From contig JAKIMF020000007.1 in assembly GCA_022605425.2 (NCBI GenBank), forward strand, positions 1,054,001 to 1,118,000: a DNA stretch of 64,000 nucleotides. Direction: 5' to 3'. This DNA comes from Hamiltosporidium tvaerminnensis. Its lineage: Eukaryota > Microsporidia > Dubosqiidae. A program made the translations under genes and the position numbers. Below are positions 30,121-43,447 of this stretch, piece by piece. The notes below the pieces were generated by a model that saw only the letters and a list, made by a program, of their open reading frames with translations, was not told the origin of the DNA and made no database searches. Every line of letters starts with the position of its first letter. Position 1 is the first letter of the stretch.

Positions 30121-33100
30121 AAAACTTGATAATAACCATTGGAGAAATTTTTAAAATTTTGTAGCTCTTTTCATTCTTATAATAATTCATAAAAAAAACA
30201 ATAGGTTTTTGTGTGAAATAATACGATTAGAATTACAAATAATTAGATACACTTGAATAGATGATTTTTAGTCAGCAATCTGTAACTCGGAAACATAAAA
30301 CATATTTTTATAGCTACAATGTTTATCGGTATTTTTTCGAACCAATATCTTACATAGTAGAAAACCATAACTATATTTGTAAATATGAAAATAATTTTAA
30401 ATTAATTAAATTAATTAAATTAAAATGTTTTTTTTCAAAAGACAAGCCTGATAAAGACAATATATGTTTATATAATAAAATACTGATTTATTTAGTTCGA
30501 TTCATTTTTAAAAATCATTTCCGAAACAAAATATTATGGTAAATCTTATTAATCTTGAATTTTTTATGAATTGATTAATGATAGTAAAATGTATAAGATT
30601 TAATATAAGCTATGGATGGTTAGATTATTTAAGGGAATATCAGAAAGAAAAGCCATCTGAGATAAATACTCGTATTTGAATGAACATACAAGAGAAAAAC
30701 TTTGAAATAAATTCAAAATGTTTAAAATAGAAAATTTTAGAATTTTTAAATATTATGAGATATGAAAGATATTGAATTTTTAATTATTACAATATTTTTA
30801 GAAATATTAGAAAATAAAGATAGATTGTTGCAATTAAGGAACATCCACTCTAAATATTTCTATAATATAAATGTATGAGTTCGCAATATTATATTTTTGC
30901 TAAAATATAAGAATTTAAATGTGTTTGGGGTGAGCTTAATACTAGAATTAGGCAGTTAAAATATAGGGTAAATAGGAATTAAGATAAATTAACCTTTACA
31001 CAATTTATATACTTACCTTTTTTCGTTGTACAAGATCTTTAAAACTGTAATCTCAAGCAACTCTACATATGAATAATTAAAAATTCAAATAAACTTCATC
31101 ATTTTTAAGGTTTTATTAGGGAAAAAATGTTTTTTCTGTCTTGAAAGTCATTTGATTATTTTCAAAACTTAAAAAGCTTTAAAAACACATTTCTAATAAG
31201 AATTCATTGATTTTTTTATAAATATAAAGCGAAATGTATCCAACCTTAAACACAAAAGCACAAAAAAACGGCTTTGAATATTCATATAAATTAATATACT
31301 CTTTTAAACTGGTATTAAGAACAAATTTTAGCTAATAAATTTACTATAAAACACATATCTAAAAATGATATAGAGAGAATTAAAAAAAAATCAAATTTTA
31401 TTTGAATACTTTTAATGAAAAAAAATAATTGATATAGAAGATAAGAAGTTATAAATATGATGATAATAAAGACAATAATTCTGAATAAAAGATAATTACA
31501 TGAAAAAATATAGCAAGGCTAATCCTGACATAAAATCAATAGAAAGATTTAGAACCAATAATAAACTATAAATAATGATTAGTGACGACTAAAATGAAGA
31601 ACTTGGATGTAAAAGGCCCTATAGAGTAAGATTTATGACAAAACTTTGCAGTATTGAAGCCTAATGTAAAATAAAATACCGGTGTGAAGCGGTTTCCGCA
31701 AATGTGATAAGTTTATAAGTTATTCTTAAAACATAAAAAAATATCGGTATGCCATTAAGAGCTCAGACACTAATTTAGTGCAATTGATGTTACTTTAAAA
31801 CTGAAAAATGGCTTGTCTAGAGGAAAACAAGAAGTAAAATAAGAAATACAGCAAAGATGAATTTAAAAAATTGTACTCAATATTGGATGGAATGTATAGA
31901 GTACTACTTTTCGAGGAATACAATAGTTCTGTTATATTTGAATATACCGCGGGTATGGCTTCTGTTTATATTTTTTTATAATTCAAGAAGGAAAGACACA
32001 AATATTGATACTTTTATAGGATTACAAGATATTATAATGCATATCAAAGCAGCTAAACAAAATATTTTTAGTAGGTATATCTCTCAAATATGATTAATAT
32101 AATATTTATTGATTATTTCAAAGCCGATGATTCTTATGATTGCAAATTTATAGTTGTGTAATCCCGAACTACAAAATTAGTTATGGTTAAAATACTTTTT
32201 AGTAGCTTAAATTGTTTAAGGAAGTACCTCAAAACATTTCAAATGACGTTTATCGCTTGATTTTGAATTTAGAATGAGTTGAGATATATTTAGATACAAA
32301 ACCAGGCAAACTTAGTGCTTTTCACAAAAAATAAAAATTAGATTTACATTTAGATGATACTATTGTAGGAATCAGTAAGCTTTAGTTTTAAAATGGTCTT
32401 CGATAAGGCATATGGAAAACAAATTAAGGCGAAATCATGATCTAAACAACAAGTAAAAATTTCAATTTATATGGAATGCAAGCTTCGTACGGCAGGTTCC
32501 TAGTCTAGCATTAAAAGTTGCGTGTTTAAAATTTTTACTTTTATATAATATTATCAGATAATATGCAATTTTATACCCAAATATTTAGTCAAATCTAATA
32601 ACGATTTCTGTAGGAGTTTCTAAAAAATTTCCTCATTTCTTTTTTAAAAATCATCTATAATAATTTTTCCACCATAATCAAAGCAGATCTAAACGACGAA
32701 GGTTAAAAAAGTTTGTATTATTTAAAAAAAGCTTAAAAAAAACATAATTTTATAGGAGTTGTTTTGTAATTACAGAATAATAAATTAAAAGCTTCTGCTT
32801 CGTAATTATCGAATTAAACTGGTGTAAAAATATTTGTTTGGCTTTTTACTGGAATGAAAAATATATTAAAATTTCAGTTGCTTCAAGAGAATTTGTATGG
32901 AAGAAAGGTCTGCAAAATGGCTAAAGCTTTTCTACAAACTTACATTGATGTCTTTTCTGTATTGGATTTGACTCCGTATTCTAATTGATATATTATCATT
33001 TAAAAGCATAATACTTAGCCTTGATCAGTTGAGTTAGAATATATAGTACCGGAAAATACAAAAAAATACATCTAAAAATCCCTGAAAACCGATTGAAAGT

Positions 33101-33826
33101 ATATACTTGTTGGCATCACATCGCTTGTATCGATAGATATGTGTAAATGATTGGATATATCTAGGCCGGATGTGCATCTTGATCCAAATTATAGATTAAA
33201 TGAAGATTTTACTTATCTTGGAAAGTCACAGAAGCTTTCAAATTTTTGTTTATGTTCTTAAAACAGAATTTGCAAAATAAGATTAGTGGATTTACATTAC
33301 ATGGGTTCTCTCAAGTTTTAGATGATTGCCTCAAAATAAATGATCCTGGAAATACTGATGGTGTCTTGGAGAGTAGTTATCTTGTTAAACACAGAAAATA
33401 TGCATATTCATGAACTAAAATATCACTTAATATTTTTATAAAAGATTATCTTTTGAATAATGAAAATTAATCCACATCATCTATGCAGATTACTAAGCTA
33501 AACAAGCTAGAAAATACAACCTTTCTGAAAAAGACAATGTTATATATTTTTTCAAATAAGAATTTTCAGTTTCGATACTCCGGATAGAATTGATAATTAA
33601 AATAACAAAATGGGTGAATAGCAGTAGGATAAAACAGAACACAAGATATGTAACAATTATAAATATAAGATAAAATGAAATTATTTTTTTTTAGTAACCC
33701 ATTTAAGCATATTCACATTCGATATATCACTAGAAATATCGATGGAAAAACCAGAGATAGATTTTTCCTTTATAAAATTAGCTTTGACTAATTGGGTAAT
33801 TAAAATAATAATTTATATGATTTAGT
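30121..33826. other. Gene-free AT-rich region, possible unidentified relics
   Basis: Open frames at 30261-30542 and 31857-32093 lack motifs. Some stretches (about 31600-32100 and 33100-33420) are a little less AT-rich and read for short distances like former coding sequence. An example is a 'HLDPNYRLNEDFTYLGKS'-like translation near 33170-33220. I could not assign a family. Confidence 0.3.
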
Positions 33827-34560
33827 AATGCCACAACGACTTGCCTCAAAATTTTTAATTGCTGGAAAAAATGTAAGAAAGCAAAAATAGTGTTTCGATT
33901 GAAAGTATGAATCTTTTGATTTGTCTATAAATGTAACCAACCAATCATACTGTGTAGAAGTAGGGTATGAAATAGAACAAAGCGTATAATTAACTCAAAA
34001 AACATATGCACTAAATATTGTGGTAAATCTTTTCAAAATAGTATATTATGTGTAAGAATAGCTTTATAAATATTGTTTTTTTTTAAAAATGATGTTTTTA
34101 TTAAATCTCCTTGTCAAAATATTATTTCGAAATATTGTATTGATTTATAAAATATGGTAGAATTTAATGTTTCAAAGCCTTTAGTGATTTAATTTTTTTG
34201 TATTATGAGCATTAGTATCCAAAATATTTGCTCAGAACAATATGAAATAATTATACTTGATTAAATTACATTTTTTTCAATGGAAATAACTAGGTAGTTA
34301 TAAAACAAATGAATTAACTAGTACCGCCGCATACGCTAATAAAAAGTTTCAATCGAATAAATCTTAACCAGAAGAAAAATAGAATGAGATAGAAATAGCT
34401 GGCAAACTAAACCGAATAAGTCCAGGCCTGAGCTAAAGTTCCAATATAATTTAACCAAGTAGAACAGAAGAGGGAATTTCGCTAATTAAAAAGATTTTGG
34501 AATTTTACTGAGAAATGTCTAAAGACGACTAAAAATTATATTATGAAATATTAAAAAACA
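33827..34560 (+). repeat. Diverged repeat, homologous to 13801-14620
   Basis: Partner of the copy at 13.8-14.6 kb, with shared blocks in the same order and orientation. Class unknown; a decayed transposon is likely. Confidence 0.5.
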
Positions 34561-35113
34561 AACTAAAAAACCGACCAAATTAGATTATAAAAGCCTAAAT
34601 GATAAAAATAGGAAATTTTAGTAGATAAATGGGGTCAAAAACCAATCTACTTGATTTTTTTGAATGTAAAATTAAGTTCGATTTATTGAATTTAGCGGCT
34701 AGTTATATTATAACTGAAGTTTTATTTATTATAAAGTTGAGTTTGTGATGAAATACACAGAGAAATTAAAAATATGATCGAAGAAAAGCCAAGAAGATAT
34801 CTCAAACAGAAATCTTCTAATACTGGAGCAAAATACAAATTCAAAAACCATCTGCACTTAAAATACAGTGAAAAAATCTTGAACATTTGTTTTAAGAATG
34901 TCTACTTCGTTAAAATAAAAATAAAACACTTTTTTGTTGAAATGATAAGTCCAAGTAATAAATAGAAAATAAATTAAGCAAAGTTTAATGTCATAATTTT
35001 CTTTCGATCGAAAGAGGACAAAACCCAGGGCCCTATAATAGAAAAAAGAATTCGAACGTCAACCGTTTATCATACTATATCATTATACAGGTGGGCCTGA
35101 TATTAGTTGCCTT
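34561..35113. other. AT-rich spacer, nothing firmly recognised
   Basis: A small open frame at 34774-34965 is Lys/Phe-rich and has no motif or start signal. I do not call it a gene. Confidence 0.35.
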
Positions 35114-36397
35114 TTAATGATTTAGTCGTCTCTTCTGTGGTTCTTTCGGTGTTTTTGTATCAGGATTTTGCCTTTTCTTTTGAGTTTGTTTGGTTTTGTA
35201 ATTTTCGGGTTTGATCGCATTAAATATATTCTTAAGTTCGTTATAATAACTAAAAGTTAGATGCTGTATCGGTAAAACTGCATCGCCTATAATAGCTCTA
35301 AATTCGGCAAGTTCTTTTGTTCTTTCGTTTGCTATCTTCATACTGTAATCTGTACACTGCATATTTATTTGATCGACGGAATATTTAAACTTTGTGAATT
35401 CTTTCTTGTCTTCTGAACAACAACATTGTAGTGCAAAACTATATTCCGGATGTTCATAAAAAAGTACCTTGTTCATTATTTTTATTTTAGTCTCTTCATT
35501 TGAAATCTCAAAGTTTTCTAAATCTGCAAAACAAATGACAAACGAATATAAAACATTAAAAAGAGGATGAAGAAGCGCGACATCGGCAGAAATTCGCACA
35601 TTCGGATCATTTTCTAAACATATATTGAGTAAATCATTTATACCATCATTATTATTTATAAAGTTTGATTCGGATTTTGTTAAAAATTTTCGGAAAACAA
35701 ACGCAAAGCTATAAATATCCGAATTAGATTTATAAACACGTCCGTTTCTTATCTCCGGTGCTATATATGAAAATCGACCCCTGTTGTTCTTACCAGTTCG
35801 GATATCGTTATCAGTAAACCAAATATATTGGTAGTTTTCAAAATGTGCAATTCCAAAATCTATAAGTTTAACCTTTAAATTATTTTCTAACATCACATTG
35901 TCAAATTTAAAATCGCCTAACACTATATTCCGAGTTTTTAGAAAATTAAAAGCATCCAAAATTTGTTTCATAATAAATATAAAATTTAGAAAAGTTTTTT
36001 TTTTCGATGCTAAATATTTTTCTAGTGTTATAGGTAGATATTCAAATAAAAGATAATAATTTGTAGAATCTTCTTTGAAATTGTAAAATTTGACAATATT
36101 TTCGTGTTTTAAGTAATTTTTAAATAAATTCAATGTTATTAATACTCTTCGATTACGTTTTACTTGTACTTTTAAGGCATATAATTCATCAGTTCCATTT
36201 TTTTGAACCAAATAAACATTTCCTTGAACACCAAATCCTAAATGTTTGATTGGCAAAAATGCTTCAGATACACCATTTTTAATGAATGTTATGGATTCTG
36301 TAAAATTTATGTTTGAACAATCTATTATACATACTAATATTTTATAAATTAGTAATTTGCAAATAAATTTCATAAAACTTTTGTTCAATAAATGCAT
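35114..36397 (-). CDS. Signal-peptide Ser/Thr-type protein kinase, non-RD
   Basis: A 427-residue intact protein. Residues about 9-26 ('MKFICKLLIYKILVCIIDC') form a signal peptide or signal anchor after either Met1 or Met9. The kinase domain spans about 50-290: glycine loop 'GFGVQG' (54-59), VAIK-type lysine in 'YALK' (K76), catalytic loop 'VLGDFKFDN' (D162, K164, N167), 'DFG' (180-182), 'APE' (213-215) and 'SDIYSF' (226-231). The HRD arginine is replaced by Gly and the His is lost, so it is a non-RD kinase. The phosphotransfer residues are kept and it may be active. A 140-residue tail ends in a basic 'KTKQTQKKRQNP' region. With a signal peptide it would act in the secretory pathway, at the parasite surface or in the host. 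A decayed paralogue lies at 9699-12930. Substrate unknown. Confidence 0.92.
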   Translation of the reverse strand: MHLLNKSFMKFICKLLIYKILVCIIDCSNINFTESITFIKNGVSEAFLPIKHLGFGVQGNVYLVQKNGTDELYALKVQVKRNRRVLITLNLFKNYLKHENIVKFYNFKEDSTNYYLLFEYLPITLEKYLASKKKTFLNFIFIMKQILDAFNFLKTRNIVLGDFKFDNVMLENNLKVKLIDFGIAHFENYQYIWFTDNDIRTGKNNRGRFSYIAPEIRNGRVYKSNSDIYSFAFVFRKFLTKSESNFINNNDGINDLLNICLENDPNVRISADVALLHPLFNVLYSFVICFADLENFEISNEETKIKIMNKVLFYEHPEYSFALQCCCSEDKKEFTKFKYSVDQINMQCTDYSMKIANERTKELAEFRAIIGDAVLPIQHLTFSYYNELKNIFNAIKPENYKTKQTQKKRQNPDTKTPKEPQKRRLNH

Positions 36398-39300
36398 AGG
36401 AATTAATGCAACGATTTATTTATAGAAAAAGAATTTATATTATAATTTACTATAGATGTATTGAGATGTAAAGATTTTAATATTTTGACGTATATTTATC
36501 CAAAAAATTTTGATATCTTTTGATTTATTTTTTATCAACATTTACTTTGAATCTTAACTATACCTCCAATTAGATGGTTTTTCTTCTTTTTTTTTGGTAA
36601 TTTTTGCTTACAAATAAAGTCAGATATTGATTTAAAATATGTTCTGCGTTAGTTCATTTAAAACCAAAATTTACAAGTTAAAGAATAATACATGTTCGTA
36701 GCATTGATAAGTACACTTAAACTTATTTATACATAAAAAACCATTTTTACAACTTTGAACTCAAGAAGACTCAATAATGATTTATAGAACAAAGTAGACT
36801 ACAAAAAAATTAAATAACGGTATACATAAGATAATTAACAATTTACACTTTAGAAAATCATTGGATTTATGGATAAGAAAAAACTTTTAACCAACAATAA
36901 AACGGTATTCTTAAGCATTCAGGATACAATTTATTTAAAGTTGCAGAACGAAAATATTTAATTTGTAAGAAACTTTTTAGCGTCGGTAGATTTTTACATA
37001 CTAGGAGATAAAAAATATTCAGACAGTTCTATAATAAATGCAGTTTTTATCAAATCATGTCTTCGAGTACATCCTAAAACCAAAATAAATTCAAGTTGGC
37101 AAAAAAATTAAAAGATTTTTTTTTCAAGAAAGTCTTAAAAATTTATGATTAATAAAAATTTCGAAATAGAATTAAAAACTATGTCATAATTCAGAATAAC
37201 CTTTTCAACCTTTTTTTTACTTAGATAGAAAGAAAATACCGTTTAAATTCACTTAGCTTAAATAACTTCGAACTACTCGAGTAGAATCATTTAAAACACA
37301 AGAGAATGGCTTATCGGAAAAAAATATATGCCTTAGCTACAAATTTATTCTTGTTATTCTATTTTTTTTAATAAATTGAGATAGTATTGTGTGATTTTTT
37401 TTTAAGAATCTACATACCAATAATACCGAAGTAAAGTGTTGGAAAAAAATGAACACAAACTATATTTTTTATAATTAATGCTGTAAAATATATAAAATTA
37501 TCCATTTTAATGTATGTATGTATGTATTGTCGAACATATGAATGTACTTACACCATATAGGAAACAATTTTTTTTCATAATAGATTTATAATATATTTTT
37601 TTAAAAAAGATTCTAACCAGATGATGCTTTTTTTTTATCGCAAACTGATGTTTGTAATTATTTGGTATTACTTTATATAGTTTTAAAGAAACTTGGGCTA
37701 AGTGTTTAATCTCATGAAATTTATTTAAATAATATAGAATTTATCAGTATAAAATTATACTAACAAATAGAAATAAAGCGCAGGTCGTATTATCGTAATA
37801 GAAAAATTAAAATATTATAAAAAACAAAAAAAAAGATTGTGTGAATAAATCTCAATCTATTCAATGCCGTTCTTCATTCTATAACTCTAAAAATATTTCC
37901 GTAAAACCTATAAAGCTTTAAATTCAAGCAAATTGATAAATAAATTATTTTATTACAGAACTCTCTTTCTCAATGAATTTTAGTTTTCTGTTCCATATGT
38001 TTTTAATTTTAGGAAATGCAAAAAAAAACGGATAAAAAAGAATACAGTCACTAAAAAATATATATTTAAGAAAGCCATGGAGATTTCTACTCTCAAAGGT
38101 AGAAATAACTATATTAGAGAATTTCGTTTTAGTCATTCATATTGCACTAAGGATAAGAAATTTCATTTACTACTTCTTGAGGCGATTTCGATAATAAAAT
38201 TAATTTTTTTGTTGCAATATATTAAAAGTCTATAATTTTCACGACTTTAAATACGTATTCCGCATTTTTCTTCACAAAAGCCGATTATCATGCTTTTTTT
38301 ATCTTTTAAAGGTGGTGCTAATATCTCGAAAAAACACTGTATATTTAAGAAAAAAAATCATATGATTTAGTCTATTTCTAAGTAAATGTTTAAATAACAC
38401 ATGTATCCTTTTCAATATATAATTGAGATTGTTTAGAAAATATATATATCATTACCTCCTAAAGCCCTAGATCTGACCCATCTTCTTTAAATAGCATGAC
38501 CGTGTCTTGAGCTGTATTTTACAGTTTCTTTTTGCCTATGAGCTTGAAAAGTGTTTTATAAGACTTTTATTTTCTTTATATCATGCAGACCCTTTCAGTA
38601 TATGGTTTTTAAACCCATGTATATGCGTTCTGTTAATGTGGCCTGTTTAAATCTTTTTAAGCTAGACTGATTTGCTTATATAAACCGATTAAGTGTTTTC
38701 GTGGCACAATATTTTTGGATTTATACCGAGCATGTCTATATTTTTTTAAATGTATCTCTCGAATTATCTTTGATTTCATGAATGTCATGTCTCTGTAATA
38801 AAAACATCTTGGTTTGGAAATATTTGTTAAATCATTATTTTAAATATTAGGTAATTGTCTGCATTTTAAAGCACCGGTCGCATTTCAAGGAAAAAAATTT
38901 TAACCTTGTTTTCAACACATACTGTTGAGTTTTTTTGCCATATTAAACACAAGTATAATCCGTTTATACATCTAAAACCTGTAAAATACATTACAAATCC
39001 GGCAATATGTTAAGTGATACTAAACAAAAAACTATATTTGCATTCTATTTACAAAATTGTACCTATAATCTGAATTACACCTATAAGCTTTAATAACTTG
39101 TGATTTGTACATACCCTATAAATAGTTCATTCTTTATTAACTTAAACTCGAAGTATTTCCTGATGATACCAGATGCCTTCTCGTTCGTTAAAATGACATA
39201 GAAGATTTTGAGGGGCATAAACCTCGGCTTTGGCTATCATATTATAATTTGTTATTGGTTCTCTAAGATTTTTTTCAAAATCCATAGTCATATATCGTAC

Positions 39301-40620
39301 CTTTTTGTATGTATATAGTATTTCTTGTTAGGAAAAAAATATTTCCAATTATCATTTTGTGTTTAAATAGAAGTTTTTTAAAATTAAAGTTTTAAAGGTC
39401 AATAATTACAAAATTGCCAAATCGTTTATGTTAAACAAAAACTCTTCAAACTAAAAATACAACCCGTTTTTTTATTTAAATATTACCAAAAAGAAAAAAT
39501 GAAACTCTAAAGTAGCTTTATTTAGTTTAGCTAGAAAATTGATTTATAAATTCTTTTTATTTTGTAGGAATTTAGTCAGTAAATTGGCAATTGTTGTAGA
39601 AAAGGTTCGAATATAAAAGCTTTTTAAAATAAAGAAAATGAAAGACATTTATTAAAAAGCAGTTCACATATTGTGCCATAGAAAGACATATGAATATTTA
39701 ACATTAAATCAAACCTATAAAAAGGAAACCAAGGTAATATAGAAAAACTATAAAACAAAATCAAGGTATAAAAAATAGATATAAAAAGAATATGTCTAAA
39801 CAATTACTAACCATCGGAACTTCAGTCGAAGTACCCAGATAGAAGGTATCGTAAATAGAGACAGGCTTTATATTTAAATAAAAGAACAAGGAAACCTAAT
39901 ATAACTTATGGATTTTTTTTAATAAAAAGAGACCTCTTTTTTACTATTTTTTCTCGATGTATTTATTAGATTCCCTTTCTTACAAATTTAGGGTTTAAAT
40001 AAAAGTATATTTTATATTTTATAAGAGAATACAATAACCCACTATTATGCTAGTAGAATAATACAGCTAAAAAAGATATTAACCTTAAACCGAATCCTTT
40101 AAGTAAAATCAAACATTTTACTGCATGAGTAGCATACCATTCAAAATGAATTTATTGATAAAAGAAACTATGCATTATATGGCAAATTGGGTGGATTCCA
40201 ATTTTCAATATCGTTATATATTTATTTTTTCGTTTTCCTCTGTAAATAAAATAACAGAATAAATTTTATTTGCTATTCAAGTGCTAGAATATGAAGGGTA
40301 TTTATTATATGACATGCTCTTCGACTTTTCAGTTCCTTACAATTGAAGACTTTAGCAACCTATAAGGTGCTGTCTAAATTAGAATGATACCTCTTATGGG
40401 TTTCCTCTACCTAATATAACTTTTCACCAAATGAAAAACCTAGAAAATCTTTACCTTTTCTATTATACAGGGGTAGAAAAAAAAATTATATTTATGCTTT
40501 TTTTAGCGGGAAATAACTGTTTTAGAGACAAAACAAGAAATATCAATAAATCAACACTAATATGAAGTTGGAAAATATATTCAGAACAAGTTAGAAAAAA
40601 TAAAAAAAAATATTTTGTTA
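36398..40620. other. Gene-free AT-rich region
   Basis: No coding region, RNA gene or clear repeat was recognised over 4 kb. The open frame at 37945-38136 is unsupported. A 'tgtatgtatgtatgtat' microsatellite lies at about 37513-37527. Confidence 0.4.
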
Positions 40621-40635
40621 ATTTATTTTATTTAT

Positions 40636-40795
40636 ATTCATTTACATTGTTTTTTTCTCCATGGGTTTCTTATGATTCCTCTATATCCGACACTTCTTCT
40701 ATATTTTAGTTAAATTCATTTACATTGTTTTTTCTCCATGGGTTTCTTATGATTCCTCTATATCCGACACTAGTTTATATTTTAGTTAAAAAATA
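40636..40795. repeat. 78-bp tandem duplication
   Basis: Two copies of a unit starting 'attcatttacattgtttttt' at 40636 and 40714 share 'tccatgggtttcttatgatt' and 'cctctatatccgacac'. The higher complexity of this block against its surroundings makes it stand out. No gene is adjacent. Confidence 0.8.
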
Positions 40796-43440
40796 TACAA
40801 AAAGCAACAGCTAAGTAATTAAAATTTATCTTAAAAAATACAAAGAATTTAAAAATAACTAGTTTATTATTCTTTTCATAGTATGGTTTACTTAAAATTG
40901 TGTAATATAACACTATAAAGTATAACAGAAACGTTCTAACATAATAAGTACAATATTTGTTGTCAAACTTTAACTGATTTTATTGGGTGTCTTCTTTTAG
41001 AATACCGAAAAAAAATGTCTAAGAAATAATACCGAGACAAATAATAAACTTCAAATGAATGGCAATGAAGAAATCGGTTTTTAATATATTTAAGATATTT
41101 TAATCGTTGGTGGTTCTGAATTTTTTCCTGTATATTTTAGACCCTTTCGTTCTTATATGGAAATTAAAAAGAGTTGTAAGACATAAGACAATTATTTTAT
41201 AAGAAAATATATATTTGCAAATAAAATTTCAATTGATGAAATCCTTAATGTTTTGATTTTAAGTTGTTGAGAGAAGGCAATAGCAAATAATTTAAAGAAA
41301 AAATCAAACATTTATTAGACTGCGAATATATCTTGGAAGATTTTTTTCTTAAAAATTATGTTAAAATGCATCCGAATTCCCAGAATTATTGAATGCTATC
41401 GGTAGATATTTAAAAGGAACAATCCTAAACATCTTGCGTTCTTCAGTCGCTGAGAGCAATACAAAAAAGGATTTAAATTAACAGAATATAATTAGCCATT
41501 TAAAGCCATATGTATTTAAGAAGAAACATAATATATACCTGTTAATGATAATATGAAACTCATGTAATCATTTTTTTGTTTAAGTTTGATAGATATAATA
41601 GAGGCACTTTTATTTCGAGAATAATTACACATACCAATATCCACACCGCGATTCTGCCTCAAAACTAAGAATCATGGTACTTATGAAAAATAAATTTCAC
41701 AATAAATATTTTGTTAAAAAAAGCAAAAAAGATGGTTTTTATTAAGAAAGAAAGTGTATAATAAAAAAGAATTTATTGTAAAAATTCTGGATTTCATAGC
41801 TAGAATACCCGGTAGAAAAAAAGCTTTAATTTAAACAGAGTATAAAGACATGAAAATCAATTCGGTTCTTAGTAAAATTTATTTTTGCGTTTTTTAGCAT
41901 ATAAGCAACTTTTCTTCTGTAAAGATGTGTTTCTATACTTGATACAACAATTATAATACTTTTAAATAACCACATACCAGATACAAATTAATACATTGAT
42001 ATATTCATCTTATGAGATAAAATTTTTCAATGATCAGCAAGGAGTGACAATATTTAACATTTCTAGATTATTTTTAATATATATTATAAAATAGATTATA
42101 AGTATAAAATTGCTATAGATATATATCTTTGTACAGTTAATTTTAATCCATAAAGAAAAATTGAAAAATATTTAAAATCACTACATTTTAAAACAAACAC
42201 CGGCTCTATAAAACTATTGGAGTAGAAATTTATAAAAAAAAATAATATAATTTTAAACCGAATAAATTTCTATTTATTCAAAAAACATCCACCAACAGTC
42301 AAACGAAAGAAAGCAATACCACGTATCTAAACAAATAACTGAGTAAGACGCGGAACATTAAATAAAATTCATAATTTCTATTATCTATATTTCTGTTTTC
42401 GTGCTAAGCAAAGAATCACTATCTGAAATTTCCACAGTATTTCAGAAAAATTGGTAAGCTTAAACTACAATACACTTATATTAAAGAACTCTACAGAAAC
42501 ATATAATCACACTAGAAAGACAAGTTAATATAAGTAATGCAATGAATGCGTATATTAATGATAATGTAAATATTTTGATGAAAAATTGATGTAATGTTCA
42601 CCAATTTCATCGCGTTTTCCACAGGTAAGTAATCTTTTTCAAATGAGATACCAAAGAATATACTCTTTCTAACAAAAATTTGTCTAATAAAGGTTCTTAA
42701 AAAGTACCAATTTTGACTTCATATCATGTCACTCATGATTAAGCATACAAAGGGAATCTACTTAAAATTAAACAATTTAAAAGTATGTTGTTTTAGAGAT
42801 GAAACCCAAACCGATTTTATACTAACGGGATGCAATATACGGTAAATTAGAAGTTATGAACAGGATCAAATTTTAATTTCGTTATCATAATTTTTAATTT
42901 ATAAGAGATTTGTAATAGTATGGTAAGTATGCAATATTAAAATGTTGAAGGAAAGATTTTTATTGATCAAAAAATGAGCTCTTTTATTGTATTAAAGGGT
43001 ATTTCTCAAAACTTGATGGCTTCCTTTAGAATTTGTGATTCTCTAAATTTTATCTTCAAAAACAAATATTGTAAATATGATATAAATAATCAAAAATTAT
43101 AGAATTAAATCTCAGAATTGCATGAGATAACCAAAAAAATCATTCTTAATCAGCAAAAAAAATATTTATGTTATTATTAAAGAAAAGATGGGCGTAATAC
43201 GTCATAAATGATCGATAGTTGTATATAGATACTAACATGAAAGTGTAATATCATAAAAAACGGTATCATAATTCAGTATATTCTGGACTCGAAATATTGA
43301 AGTGACTTTTAGAGCTTTTCTTTAGTATACTAAATACAAAATGAAGATTATTTTTTTTTACTATTTTATTAATTAATGATTCCCTGAAAAATTTTAATCT
43401 TTTTACAGTTTTATATTAATAATGAGTAATACATTTATTT
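40796..43440. other. Gene-free AT-rich region
   Basis: Nothing recognised on either strand; no open frame of 60 codons or more was noted here. Confidence 0.4.
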
Positions 43441-43447
43441 AAAAGTA

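Noticed and set aside
30261-30542. 93-codon frame in the region after the 562-residue gene
   Set aside because: Lys/Ile/Tyr/Phe-rich translation of AT-rich DNA with no motif, start signal or membrane or signal segment.
39604-39640. 'ggttcgaat' resembling a tRNA T-arm box (also 49766 and 58696)
   Set aside because: No acceptor stem, D-arm or anticodon arm could be built around any of them.
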